The notes under the pieces: model-generated
What the model was told of the DNA's origin: nothing
Database searches by the model: none
What the model saw: the letters and a program-made list of their open reading frames with translations, nothing else
Translations under genes and position numbers: made by a program
Part shown: positions 1-7,729 of the stretch, piece by piece
Numbering within the stretch: the stretch's first letter is position 1
Layout: each line of letters opens with the position of its first letter
NCBI GenBank assembly: GCA_028571885.1
Contig: JAPVVU010000026.1
Location: 1-14,899 of the forward strand
DNA length: 14,899 nt
Direction: 5' to 3'
DNA from: Gammaproteobacteria bacterium
Lineage (GTDB): Bacteria; Pseudomonadota; Gammaproteobacteria; GRL18

Positions 1-276
1 TCAGATGGAATTCAGCTGTGCTCAGCAGGTGCTTTACGTGGTTTAAAAGACACCACGATTCCAATGTTCCTGTCCATTATCGCCTATTGGATTATTGGTT
101 TTCCTCTGGGCTATATGCTGGCTTTAACCGATATGATTACTGATCCAATGGGAGCTAAAGGATTTTGGATTGGTTTATTATGCGGATTGAGTCTGTCAGC
201 CGTTTTTATGACATTGAGACTCTACTCGATAATATGTCAACGTTATGCACCAAGAGATACAGAGACATTCCCTTAA
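1..276 (+). CDS. norM: MATE-family multidrug/Na+ antiporter, C-terminal fragment
   Basis: This is the 3' end of a MATE (multidrug and toxic compound extrusion) exporter, an inner-membrane antiporter that expels cationic drugs in exchange for Na+ or H+. The reading frame is open from base 1 and gives 91 residues. It begins in the conserved late-helix segment SAGALRGLKDTTIPM, typical of NorM proteins, and continues through two hydrophobic helices (about residues 22-42 and 52-72 of the fragment) with the NorM-like phrases YWIIGFPLGYMLAL and GFWIGLLCGL. It ends in a short hydrophilic tail. The ATG at 64 is internal to this frame and is not the start; the true start lies upstream of the window. 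The family call is firm, but the NorM subgroup and substrate are inferred from similarity remembered, not computed. No terminator is evident after the stop. Confidence 0.88.
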   Translation, partial: SDGIQLCSAGALRGLKDTTIPMFLSIIAYWIIGFPLGYMLALTDMITDPMGAKGFWIGLLCGLSLSAVFMTLRLYSIICQRYAPRDTETFP

Positions 277-414
277 AACTATCAAAATACTATCACTTTT
301 GAAACTAAATTGAATAATCAATCCTTCTGGTTCCCATCTTAAATTTTCAAATTGTCGAATGGAAAATCAATAGGCTTTACGGGTATTATCTAGGAGGGAC
401 CCAGATTCCGTAAA

Positions 415-481
415 TGATAAAAGATCCGAGTTTTCATTACGTAATGAAAACAGATTTTCTGAACTTATGTCATTTTTATCA
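415..481. repeat. Nested inverted repeat with perfect 22-bp palindrome
   Basis: The central palindrome spans 430-451 with half-site GTTTTCATTAC and its exact reverse complement, no spacer and no mismatch. It is framed by outer arms TGATAAAA (415-422) and TTTTATCA (474-481), also exact complements. No T-run directly follows the inner stem, so it looks more like a dimeric repressor or activator site than a terminator. It lies about 115 bases upstream of the rhodanese start. The role as an operator is inferred; the symmetry is seen directly. Confidence 0.6.
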
Positions 482-491
482 AGACTTATGG

Positions 492-520
492 TTGAAAAAC
501 ACGAAAATATTTACTATTTT
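492..520 (+). promoter_or_regulatory. Possible sigma70 promoter for rhodanese/GGDEF-EAL unit
   Basis: A TTGAAA hexamer (492-497) is followed after 17 bases by TATTTT (515-520), about 45 bases before the rhodanese start codon. The spacing is ideal but the -10 match is modest and the surroundings are AT-rich, so a chance match is possible. Confidence 0.3.
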
Positions 521-564
521 AATTGAGTAGATAATTATAATAATAATGCATGCAAGGAACTGTG

Positions 565-1014
565 ATGTCAAAATTATGCTTTAAAATAGGTCGATTGCTT
601 CTCTTGCAACTCTTCGTATTGGGTTTGTTTAACCCAATGTCTGTTCTGCATGCCAAGGACAAGGTATCCCCCATGACCTTAGCTGGTGCCAAAACGATAA
701 CGGCTAATGATATCATTGATTTGATTGATAAATTACCTCAACTGATGATTATCGATTCGCGTATGAACGATCGGCCTCAGGGTTATATTGAAACTTCGGT
801 TAATCTCGCCGATATTGATACCACCTGTGATTCACTCGCAGGCATCCTTAAACAATTACATACCCCGGTTATTTTTTATTGTAATGGGCCCAAATGTCGG
901 CGCTCAGAAAAGGCGATCAATATCGCTGTGTCTTGCGGGTATGATCAAATCTACTGGTATCGTGGAGGATTTGATGATTGGATGAAACAGGGATACCCCT
1001 ATATTGCAAATTAA
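565..1014 (+). CDS. Exported single-domain rhodanese-like protein
   Basis: This 149-residue protein has an N-terminal signal peptide (basic MSKLCFKIGR, a leucine-rich core, then a likely cleavage after VLHA near residue 30) and one rhodanese-homology domain (about residues 45-145), so it should act in the periplasm. The candidate catalytic loop is YCNGPKCRRS, with C106 as the expected persulfide-carrying cysteine, a second cysteine at 111 and R112. The entry strand IIDSR and the closing WYRGGFDDWMKQGYP are typical of the fold. Rhodaneses transfer sulfane sulfur; the substrate here is unknown. I chose ATG 565 over the in-frame ATG 550 because AAGGAA (554-559) sits five bases ahead of it and the signal peptide then begins properly. 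The stop overlaps the start of the next gene, so the two are probably cotranslated. Confidence 0.82.
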   Translation: MSKLCFKIGRLLLLQLFVLGLFNPMSVLHAKDKVSPMTLAGAKTITANDIIDLIDKLPQLMIIDSRMNDRPQGYIETSVNLADIDTTCDSLAGILKQLHTPVIFYCNGPKCRRSEKAINIAVSCGYDQIYWYRGGFDDWMKQGYPYIAN

Positions 1015-3376
1015 AAATTTGTTGCTGATGTTTCGCAATGGCGTTTCAATCACCGCGATTCTTGTATTTATTATTGGTATCATGGGGCTGTTAGGTCTTG
1101 CTTTCACTCATTTTAGTGGCACAGTACACCAACAACATGCCTACAACAATCAACGGCGAGCCATGATTGAGCTTATTCGAATCAAGGCTGATGATTTATT
1201 ACAACAGCTCGAATCTATGGAAAAAAAAATGGGGCTTGCACTGCAAGCGGAAGCCCCATTTCGCACAGCCTTCAAGCAGCAAGACCAGGAAAAAATGCGA
1301 AAAATTCTTGATAATGAATTTCATCGTTTTTTTTCAACAACAGGAAAGATACGGCTAGAAAAACTGGCAGTTTATGACAGAGATTTTAACTTGTTTGCCG
1401 AACAGGCCAGTGAACACTCGATGTTATCCGATGCTGAAATAGGCTGTAATTCCGTACTGGTCAAAGCGCGAAAACGGCAAGCTGCTGAACGCCTGAAAAT
1501 GATTTCGGAATTGTGTCAATTGCAACAACGAGCGTATCACACAACCATAATTCCCATAGGAGGCATTAGATTAAAAGGCTATCTGTTTATTACTACCGAT
1601 CCTGTTTACAATTTATCACCTATAGAGAAAGCCCTCGCGATGCCTATTGCCGTTAGACTTCCGGGGCAGAAAATCAGTTATCAATCGAAAAATTGGCAGG
1701 CCATGGATAATCATGAAGTCATTACGGCGGTATATCAATTGACTAGTAATAATAGCGAACCAACCCTGGAAGTCCTTGCCAAAGATCGTGTCGTGCCTCT
1801 CTTTAAGAATATACCTAACCCCAGTTTTTTTGTAATGATCATTGTTTCTTTATTTACCCTGCTATACATCGCTATTGCGACGGTGATATTGCGGAGAACG
1901 ACCATTAATCCATTAAAAAAACTAACGATGTACTTAAATGATATCACTGAAGATAAGGCACGTTTAGGTGAAAAAATATCAGTAGGAGGAATACGAGAAA
2001 TTCAGGCTTTGTGTAAAAGCTTTAATATAATGTCTGAAGAGCTGGGCGGCTTATATCAAAGCCTGGAAAATATGGCTTTTACCGATCAAATTACCAATCT
2101 ACCCAATAGGAATTTTTTTCAGAGCCATCTTAAAGAGGTTATTAATTATCACAAATCGATAGAGCATCCTTTCGCGTTGCTCATCATGGATATGGATAAA
2201 TTTAAGGCGATCAATGACGCTTTAGGGCACCAGACTGGTGATATGCTGTTAAATGATGTCGGGCAACGTCTAGAAACACTATTACGCGGTTCAGATATCG
2301 TTGCTCGGCTTGGTGGTGATGAATTTGCCGCTATTATTACGCTAAAGCGTGAACGGGAACATCAAAATTCTGTATCAGTGATGGTGCATAAAATAATAGA
2401 TGTTATGGCAGAACCTTTTATGATTGACGGGCATACACTGCTAGTTGGTATGAGTATTGGTATTGCACTGTTTCCGGAACATAGCGTGAATAATAATGAC
2501 CTGATGCGTAAAGCGGATGTTGCTATGTATCACGCAAAAAAAACACGTGCGGGTTTTAGTTTTTATTCTGATAAGCATGATGAATATAGCGTCCGTTATT
2601 TGCTGTTGAGCAAAGATTTAATGACCGCCATAGAAAAAGACCAGTTACAACTTTATTATCAACCTAAAGTTGATGCTAAAAAAGGCTCTCTGACTGGCAG
2701 TGAGGCTCTGATCCGGTGGCAGCATCCTGAACTAGGATTTGTTCCACCCAGCGAATTTATTCCCATTGCGGAACAATCGGGACAAATTCGTAAATTGACC
2801 AGTTGGATTATTAATAAAGCGATTGAACAATGCAGTTTATGGCGTGCTGAAGGCTATGATCTTGGTGTGTCTATCAATCTGTCGGCGATTAATTTGCATG
2901 ATCAAAGTCTGGTCGATGAAATACATCAGGCGATGCGAACATACAACATGAAGCCACAATATCTAACCCTGGAAATAACTGAAAGTAGTATTATGGGCGA
3001 TCCGGAACAGTCTGTGAAAGTAATGCGTCAACACAGAGAACAGGGTTTTAATCTCTCAATAGATGATTTTGGAACCGGCTATTCATCGCTGTCCTATGTG
3101 AAAAAATTCCCCGTCAATGAATTGAAAATTGATCAATCATTTGTGCGAAATCTGATAAATGATCCAAATGACGAAGCGATTGTATCGTCAGTGATTGTTT
3201 TATCCCATTCAATGGGTTTTAAAGTAGTTGCTGAGGGTGTGGAGGATCAGGCAACATTAGCCAAATTGGCGGACATGCAATGTGATGTGATTCAGGGCTA
3301 TTATATCGCCAAACCCATGCCCTATAGTGACTTTATCCCCTGGCTTCATGAATATGTTCACCATACTAAACGTTAA
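1004..3376 (+). CDS. Membrane-anchored diguanylate cyclase/phosphodiesterase (HAMP-GGDEF-EAL)
   Basis: This 790-residue bifunctional c-di-GMP enzyme has this order: transmembrane helix (about 14-36), periplasmic sensor of about 235 residues, second helix (about 276-297), HAMP-like linker, GGDEF domain (about 355-520) and EAL domain (about 540-785). The cyclase motif GGDEF is intact at 437-441, with an RGSD inhibitory I-site (428-431) at the usual five-residue distance. The phosphodiesterase residues are also present: EAL 567-569, E657 in EITES, DDFGTGYSSL from 687, K708, E744 and Q764. Both activities are therefore possible; which one dominates cannot be read from sequence. The sensor resembles no domain I can name with confidence (possibly Cache-like) and contains two cysteines. 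The start is TTG 1004, with AGGGA about ten bases upstream, overlapping the rhodanese end by 11 bases. ATG 1028 is an alternative but lacks a ribosome site. Confidence 0.93.
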   Translation: MQIKNLLLMFRNGVSITAILVFIIGIMGLLGLAFTHFSGTVHQQHAYNNQRRAMIELIRIKADDLLQQLESMEKKMGLALQAEAPFRTAFKQQDQEKMRKILDNEFHRFFSTTGKIRLEKLAVYDRDFNLFAEQASEHSMLSDAEIGCNSVLVKARKRQAAERLKMISELCQLQQRAYHTTIIPIGGIRLKGYLFITTDPVYNLSPIEKALAMPIAVRLPGQKISYQSKNWQAMDNHEVITAVYQLTSNNSEPTLEVLAKDRVVPLFKNIPNPSFFVMIIVSLFTLLYIAIATVILRRTTINPLKKLTMYLNDITEDKARLGEKISVGGIREIQALCKSFNIMSEELGGLYQSLENMAFTDQITNLPNRNFFQSHLKEVINYHKSIEHPFALLIMDMDKFKAINDALGHQTGDMLLNDVGQRLETLLRGSDIVARLGGDEFAAIITLKREREHQNSVSVMVHKIIDVMAEPFMIDGHTLLVGMSIGIALFPEHSVNNNDLMRKADVAMYHAKKTRAGFSFYSDKHDEYSVRYLLLSKDLMTAIEKDQLQLYYQPKVDAKKGSLTGSEALIRWQHPELGFVPPSEFIPIAEQSGQIRKLTSWIINKAIEQCSLWRAEGYDLGVSINLSAINLHDQSLVDEIHQAMRTYNMKPQYLTLEITESSIMGDPEQSVKVMRQHREQGFNLSIDDFGTGYSSLSYVKKFPVNELKIDQSFVRNLINDPNDEAIVSSVIVLSHSMGFKVVAEGVEDQATLAKLADMQCDVIQGYYIAKPMPYSDFIPWLHEYVHHTKR

Positions 3377-3721
3377 CTTAAACTGCTTTCCTGAATTGAG
3401 TCAAACGAAGAATACCTGTTTCGTTGCTGATATAAAACATAAAATAATCACCGCAAAAGTTATTACAATCAGTTGCTCTTCTTCCAGTGAAGGATCAATA
3501 AAAGCCATTAAGACAATGGCACAACATGCTTCAAATTTACCATAAATGTAAGAGTGTGCAACGATGCTAAATAAATCATTTATAAATTAAAAAGTTATGA
3601 GATAACAAGACATAACAAACACATAGTAAACGATTCTATATGTTTTATTATTTACTCTACTCCAGACCAGAAATGCGCTAAGATGGGCTTATAACAACTT
3701 CTCGTGTCAGAAGGTCTCAGT
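3377..3721. other. Intergenic region between GGDEF-EAL gene and metR
   Basis: This 345-base AT-rich gap has no confident gene, no clear terminator and no divergent metE. I did not find a MetR-type box (TGAA-N5-TTCA). The minus strand contains a short reading frame (3401-3508) that could encode a 35-residue peptide with one hydrophobic helix, treated under findings. A good Shine-Dalgarno sequence for metR is at 3711-3715. Confidence 0.55.
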
Positions 3722-4666
3722 ATGGATTTAGAAATTCGCCATCTTAAAACATTAGTGGGTCTGAGAGAGACTGGCAGTCTGGTGGCCACAGCAGAGAAAC
3801 TTAAGTTATCGCAATCCGCATTATCTCACCAGCTTAAGGTGCTGGAAGATTATCTGGGCACTCCTGTACTGGTCAGAAAAACACGTCCTATGCGCTTCAC
3901 GCCTGCAGGGCAAAAGCTGCTTGAGCTGGCCGACAAAGTTTTACCTCTGGTGAAGCAGACGGAACAGCAATTATCTCGTATTAAAACAGGTGATAGCGGC
4001 AGTTTGCGTATCGGTGTTGAGTGCCATAGTTGTTTTGACTGGCTGATGCCGACATTAGATCAGTATCGCCTGGACTGGCCTGATGTTGAGCTGGATCTGT
4101 TAACCGGATTTGACTTAAATCCAACAGAATCCCTGCTGCGGGCTAACACCGATTTAATCATCACTTCTGATATCCGCAATAGTGATGAAGTCACTTACAT
4201 TCCCCTGTTTAACTATCAAATACTATTAGCGGTATCAAAACAGCATCCCCTGGCTTCTGAAGCCTGTATTTTTGCTGAAGATATGTATGATGACACATTG
4301 ATCACCTATCCCGTCGAACGAGAACGCCTGGATATTTTTACTCGATTTCTGACACCTGCCGGCGTTGAACCCAGTCTGGTTCGACATTCTCAGGTAAATG
4401 CCATGACCTTGCAGTTAATCGCCAGCAATCGTGGTGTTGCAGCTTTACCCTGCTGGGTACTCAACAAAAAAGTGCTGCAGCAATATGGTATTGCAGCTCT
4501 GCCTCTGGGTGAAAAAGGCTGTTGGGGCACATTGTATGCCGCCATTCGAAAAGAAGATCAAAACCAGGCTTATTTAACAGCCTTTGTGAAGCAGGCCAAA
4601 AGTATTATTGACAGCCACCTGGAAGGTATTGTGCCTATTGATACAGCTGTCGACAAAACAGTTTGA
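3722..4666 (+). CDS. metR: MetR-type LysR-family transcriptional regulator
   Basis: MetR is a LysR-type regulator that controls methionine biosynthesis (metE, metH and others) with homocysteine as coactivator. This 314-residue protein has the family's usual length. It opens with a winged helix-turn-helix (about 1-65: IRHLKTLVGLRETGSL, then LSQSALSHQLKVLEDYLG and the FTPAG wing), followed by a linker helix and an effector domain. The MetR-type signature ECHSC is at 100-104, and LITYPVERERLDIF and GVAALPCWVL are also close to MetR. I chose ATG 3722 over GTG 3704 because AAGGT (3711-3715) lies six bases upstream and the protein then begins MDLEIRHL, as in known MetR. The stop codon overlaps the next gene by one base. 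No methionine gene is nearby, so its targets must lie elsewhere. Confidence 0.9.
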   Translation: MDLEIRHLKTLVGLRETGSLVATAEKLKLSQSALSHQLKVLEDYLGTPVLVRKTRPMRFTPAGQKLLELADKVLPLVKQTEQQLSRIKTGDSGSLRIGVECHSCFDWLMPTLDQYRLDWPDVELDLLTGFDLNPTESLLRANTDLIITSDIRNSDEVTYIPLFNYQILLAVSKQHPLASEACIFAEDMYDDTLITYPVERERLDIFTRFLTPAGVEPSLVRHSQVNAMTLQLIASNRGVAALPCWVLNKKVLQQYGIAALPLGEKGCWGTLYAAIRKEDQNQAYLTAFVKQAKSIIDSHLEGIVPIDTAVDKTV

Positions 4667-5970
4667 TGAGCGCTGATGCAAGCGCTAAAGTCATACTTTT
4701 TATCGGTCACCTCTGGCCTGAACCAACGTCCTCTGCAGCAGGTTATAGAACACTTGCTCTTCTCAAGGCCATCCTTAATGATACTACCCCAGGCGATAAC
4801 GGAGCTGAAGCACATTGGCAGCTTCACTTCAGCAGTGCTGCAGACAAAACTGAATTTTGTGCTGATCTGGAGAATATGGGGATCATCAGCCATCAGATAA
4901 AACTCAATGACAGCTCATTTGATGCGTTTATTAAAGACTTAAAACCAGATGTCGTTTTTTATGATCGATTTATTACAGAAGAACAATTTGCTCCCCGTGT
5001 TCATGAGCATTTTCCCAATGCCATCAATATACTCGATACTCAAGATTTGCACTTTCTTCGCAGAGCCCGACAACACGCATTAAAAAGCGGACAAGCAATT
5101 GATTTGTATACTGATGATAGTATTCGTGAAATAGCAGCCATTTTACGCTGTGATCTCAGTCTGATTATTTCCACGTATGAAATGCAATTATTAACAGAGC
5201 AATTTAAAATTGCCCCTGAATTATTGCACTACTGCCCGTTTATGCTGACTCTTAATGAGAAACAGGATCAAGCAAAAGTCAATCAGCGTTCTTTTGCAGA
5301 ACGAGAGCATTTTGTCATGATAGGCAACTTTCTTCACCCGCCTAACTGGGATGCTGTACTCTGGTGTTACCAGGCTATCTGGCCACAAATCAGAAAGCAA
5401 TTACCTCAGGCTCAAGTGCATGTTTATGGTGCCTACCCCTCAGAAAAAGTCTGGCAGCTGCATCAGCCCGACAAAGGTTTTATTATCAAGGGCCGTGCCC
5501 GGGATGCCATCGAAACATTGGAAAAATATAGAGTAAATCTTGCGCCATTACGCTTTGGCGCCGGCATAAAAGGAAAAATTGCTGATGGTTTTATTGCCGG
5601 AACACCTTGTGTCACCACAGATATTGGCCGGGAAGGTATGGCAGAGAATCTGGACTGGGGAGGTCTGGTAGCAGACAGAAACAACTTTACTGGACAACAG
5701 AACGAGCAGCAAATTGCTCAATATGCGGTTGATTTGTATCAAAATGCCTCACTTTGGCAAAGCAGCAGTCAAAACGGTAAACAAATTATCCGCCAGCAAT
5801 TCAATGAGAGCCAGCATGCCGACATTTTTATACACCGTTTACACCAGTTAAGTAATACTTTGTCTGAGCATAGAAAAAATAACTTTTATGGTCAGATATT
5901 GCGTCATAACCTCTATCGCAGCCAGTATTTTATGAGTAAATGGATAGAAGAAAAAAACAAAGTGAAATAA
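4666..5970 (+). CDS. GT-B fold glycosyltransferase (GT4-like)
   Basis: This 434-residue soluble glycosyltransferase probably transfers a sugar from a nucleotide-sugar donor in surface polysaccharide or glycan assembly. The N-terminal Rossmann domain begins KVILFIGHLWPEPTSSAAGYR. The C-terminal domain starts near HFVMIGNFLHPPNWDA and carries the donor-site region RFGAGIKGKIADG (296-308) followed by GTPCVTTDIGREGM, the GT4-type loop that contacts the nucleotide sugar. The final 45 residues are polar and basic. I chose ATG 4666 over TTG 4663; its A is the last base of the metR stop (TGATG), which implies translational coupling. Donor, acceptor and product cannot be read from the sequence, and no other polysaccharide gene is in view, so the pairing with metR is odd. 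Confidence 0.85.
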   Translation: MSADASAKVILFIGHLWPEPTSSAAGYRTLALLKAILNDTTPGDNGAEAHWQLHFSSAADKTEFCADLENMGIISHQIKLNDSSFDAFIKDLKPDVVFYDRFITEEQFAPRVHEHFPNAINILDTQDLHFLRRARQHALKSGQAIDLYTDDSIREIAAILRCDLSLIISTYEMQLLTEQFKIAPELLHYCPFMLTLNEKQDQAKVNQRSFAEREHFVMIGNFLHPPNWDAVLWCYQAIWPQIRKQLPQAQVHVYGAYPSEKVWQLHQPDKGFIIKGRARDAIETLEKYRVNLAPLRFGAGIKGKIADGFIAGTPCVTTDIGREGMAENLDWGGLVADRNNFTGQQNEQQIAQYAVDLYQNASLWQSSSQNGKQIIRQQFNESQHADIFIHRLHQLSNTLSEHRKNNFYGQILRHNLYRSQYFMSKWIEEKNKVK

Positions 5971-6020
5971 AAGACTCTCTTGGACGATTACACTCTTGAG
6001 CAATTAAAGTTGCCTATCAA

Positions 6021-6059
6021 TTAATCTGGTCTATAGTTAATTCATGGTTATATTAATTC
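6021..6059. repeat. Three TTAAT boxes at exact 16-base spacing before motA
   Basis: TTAATCT at 6021, TTAATTC at 6037 and TTAATTC at 6053 begin 16 bases apart, and a looser TTAAAG lies at 6004. They occupy the short gap directly before the motA start. They could be regulator sites on DNA, a degenerate tandem repeat or chance in AT-rich sequence. The spacing is seen; any function is inference. Confidence 0.3.
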
Positions 6060-6081
6060 TCGGCTTTTGGTACTGATCTTT

Positions 6082-6864
6082 ATGGACTTTGCTTCTCTGG
6101 TTGGCATTTTTTCTGGTTTTGCCCTGATTCTTTCAGCAATATTATTAGGTGGCGATGCAAAAACATTTGTTAACATCCCCGGTATGATGATCGTCTTTGG
6201 CGGGACTCTTGCTGCAACATTATTAACATTCCCCTTAAAAGATATACTAACGGCTTTTAAAAGTGCTTTTTTTGTTTTTGGAACCAATAAACAGCGTCCC
6301 GAACAACTTATTCAGATGATGCTTCAGCTCACCCAACTCAGCCGAAGAAAAGGTCTGCTTGCACTATCAGAAGTCAAAACTAATTCGCCATTTTTAAAAC
6401 GAGCCTGTAATCTCATTGCCGATGCTTCTGATGAACAAATGATCCGCCATGTATTACGCACAGAAATTAATTCAATGAAAGCCCGTCATTTTAATGTTCA
6501 GGATGTGTTTAAAAAAATGGCAACCTTTGCACCCGCTTTTGGTATGTTAGGCACTCTGATTGGCCTTATTCAAATGCTAAGCACTCTGGATGACCCGACA
6601 ACAATTGGCCCCTCAATGGCAGTTGCATTGCTGACTACTTTTTATGGCTCATTATTAGCAACTGTTGTCTTTATACCTATTGCAGGGAAGTTAAAATCCC
6701 GTACTATGTTTGAAGTGATCAATCTTGAAATCATGTTTGAAGGGGCAATTTGTATTCTAAAAGATAATAATCAATTATCCGTTTACGAAAAACTGTCATC
6801 TTATCTACCCAGAACACAAAGACCGTCAATGGGCGGCAGCACTAAAAAATCCAGGAAAAAATAA
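6082..6864 (+). CDS. motA: Flagellar stator protein MotA/PomA
   Basis: This 260-residue inner-membrane protein is the A subunit of a flagellar stator, which forms an ion channel with MotB/PomB and pushes on the rotor protein FliG. It begins MDFASLVGIFSGFALIL, nearly the PomA opening, and has four hydrophobic helices: two N-terminal, then two after a large cytoplasmic loop. The two channel-gating prolines expected in the family are at P151 (FAPAFGMLGTLIGL) and P199 (VFIPIAGKL). The threonines in GTLIGL and LLTTFYG match positions that line the Na+ path in PomA, where proton-type MotA usually has other residues, so sodium coupling is likely. I chose ATG 6082 over TTG 6067 by homology to PomA; no strong ribosome site is visible. 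The tail is basic (STKKSRKK). motB follows after 25 bases. Confidence 0.9.
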   Translation: MDFASLVGIFSGFALILSAILLGGDAKTFVNIPGMMIVFGGTLAATLLTFPLKDILTAFKSAFFVFGTNKQRPEQLIQMMLQLTQLSRRKGLLALSEVKTNSPFLKRACNLIADASDEQMIRHVLRTEINSMKARHFNVQDVFKKMATFAPAFGMLGTLIGLIQMLSTLDDPTTIGPSMAVALLTTFYGSLLATVVFIPIAGKLKSRTMFEVINLEIMFEGAICILKDNNQLSVYEKLSSYLPRTQRPSMGGSTKKSRKK

Positions 6865-6889
6865 AGAATCATTTAACAGGCAGCAAATA

Positions 6890-7729
6890 GTGACAACAAC
6901 AACCGATCAATCTGAAGCAGATGATCCGGGAATATCCAGTAACTTCACTAAGTTTACTGAGGTAATCCAGGATGATGATATCAATGATAGTAGTATCGAT
7001 GATATTGCTGATGAAGAAGGTGCGCCAGCATGGATGGTTACTTTTGCTGATCTGGTTACACTCCTGCTGGTTTTCTTTATTTTGCTTTTTTCCATATCGT
7101 CTGTTGAAACTGAAAAATTCAAATCAGTCTTATCTTCTATTCAGATTGCTCTAAATCAGAACTCGCCTGCTGCCAGTCAAATCATTATCCAGCAGATAGC
7201 GCCGGCAATCGATTCTACTCTTTCTACAGTCGAGCCAATCATCCCACAACCTGACCCAATTGAAAAAGATGATGAATCCGATAAAGATGAGTTAATCAAC
7301 GATATTGAAAGCATGATTCAGGAACAGCGCCTGGGTGAATTTGTCTATGTTTATACTGAAGGCGAACGCATCATTATACGCATTAAAGGCACCATTCTTT
7401 TCCCTTCTGGTGATGTTGAACTTTTTGATGATGCTGTGCCAATCTTTGATGATATCTATTCTTTATTTAAAAAATATGCCGACTATGGTATAGATATCAA
7501 GGGTTATACTGATAACACGCCCATTGCGACCACTCGTTTTCCATCAAATTGGGAGCTTTCTGCTGTGCGGGCTACCACTGTATTGAGGTTTTTTATTGAT
7601 CAGGGTATCGCTCCTGCCCGGATGTCAGCAACCGGTTATGCTGATTTATTCCCCATTTCAAGCAATGAAACTGAAGAAGGTCGTGCACAAAACAGGAGGG
7701 TAGAATTTGTTCTGGAAAAAGAAGAGTGA
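6890..7729 (+). CDS. motB: Flagellar stator protein MotB/PomB (OmpA-like domain)
   Basis: This 279-residue B subunit of the stator anchors it to peptidoglycan. It starts at GTG 6890 (CAGG nine bases upstream; the next methionine in frame would delete the N-terminus up to the membrane helix). An acidic cytoplasmic stretch of about 45 residues precedes the single membrane helix, WMVTFADLVTLLLVFFILLF, in which D54 is the ion-binding aspartate. The TFADL context matches PomB rather than proton-type MotB (YADFM). A charged periplasmic linker leads to an OmpA/MotB peptidoglycan-binding domain (about 155-275) with the typical IKGYTDNTPI, SNWELSAVRATTV and QNRRVEF segments. The N-terminal acidic extension is longer than I recall for MotB or PomB. 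The last 23 bases overlap the PilZ gene. Confidence 0.9.
   Translation: MTTTTDQSEADDPGISSNFTKFTEVIQDDDINDSSIDDIADEEGAPAWMVTFADLVTLLLVFFILLFSISSVETEKFKSVLSSIQIALNQNSPAASQIIIQQIAPAIDSTLSTVEPIIPQPDPIEKDDESDKDELINDIESMIQEQRLGEFVYVYTEGERIIIRIKGTILFPSGDVELFDDAVPIFDDIYSLFKKYADYGIDIKGYTDNTPIATTRFPSNWELSAVRATTVLRFFIDQGIAPARMSATGYADLFPISSNETEEGRAQNRRVEFVLEKEE
7694..7700 (+). promoter_or_regulatory. Strong ribosome binding site inside motB for the TTG start of pilZ
   Basis: AGGAGGG at 7694-7700 lies six bases before TTG 7707. It is the best Shine-Dalgarno match in the window and decides the start of the PilZ protein inside the motB coding region. It probably compensates for the weak TTG start codon. 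Confidence 0.7.

Larger units (their letters stand above)
277..564. other. AT-rich intergenic region upstream of rhodanese/GGDEF-EAL unit
   Basis: This stretch has no convincing coding frame. It holds a nested inverted repeat (415-481, with a perfect 22-bp palindrome at its centre) and a possible sigma70-type promoter just before the rhodanese gene. I looked for the conserved core of a GEMM c-di-GMP riboswitch because a c-di-GMP enzyme follows, and did not see it. Confidence 0.6.

Noticed and set aside
277..564. c-di-GMP riboswitch upstream of the GGDEF-EAL unit
   Set aside because: The conserved GEMM core elements are absent; only palindromic DNA is seen.
3327..3545. Plus-strand reading frame of 72 codons after the GGDEF-EAL gene
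   Set aside because: It overlaps the end of a certain gene in another frame, has no ribosome site and its product has low-complexity, unprotein-like composition.
6004..6030. Flagellar sigma28 (FliA) promoter before motA
   Set aside because: TAAAGTTG resembles the -35 part, but no GCCGATAA-like -10 element follows at the right spacing.
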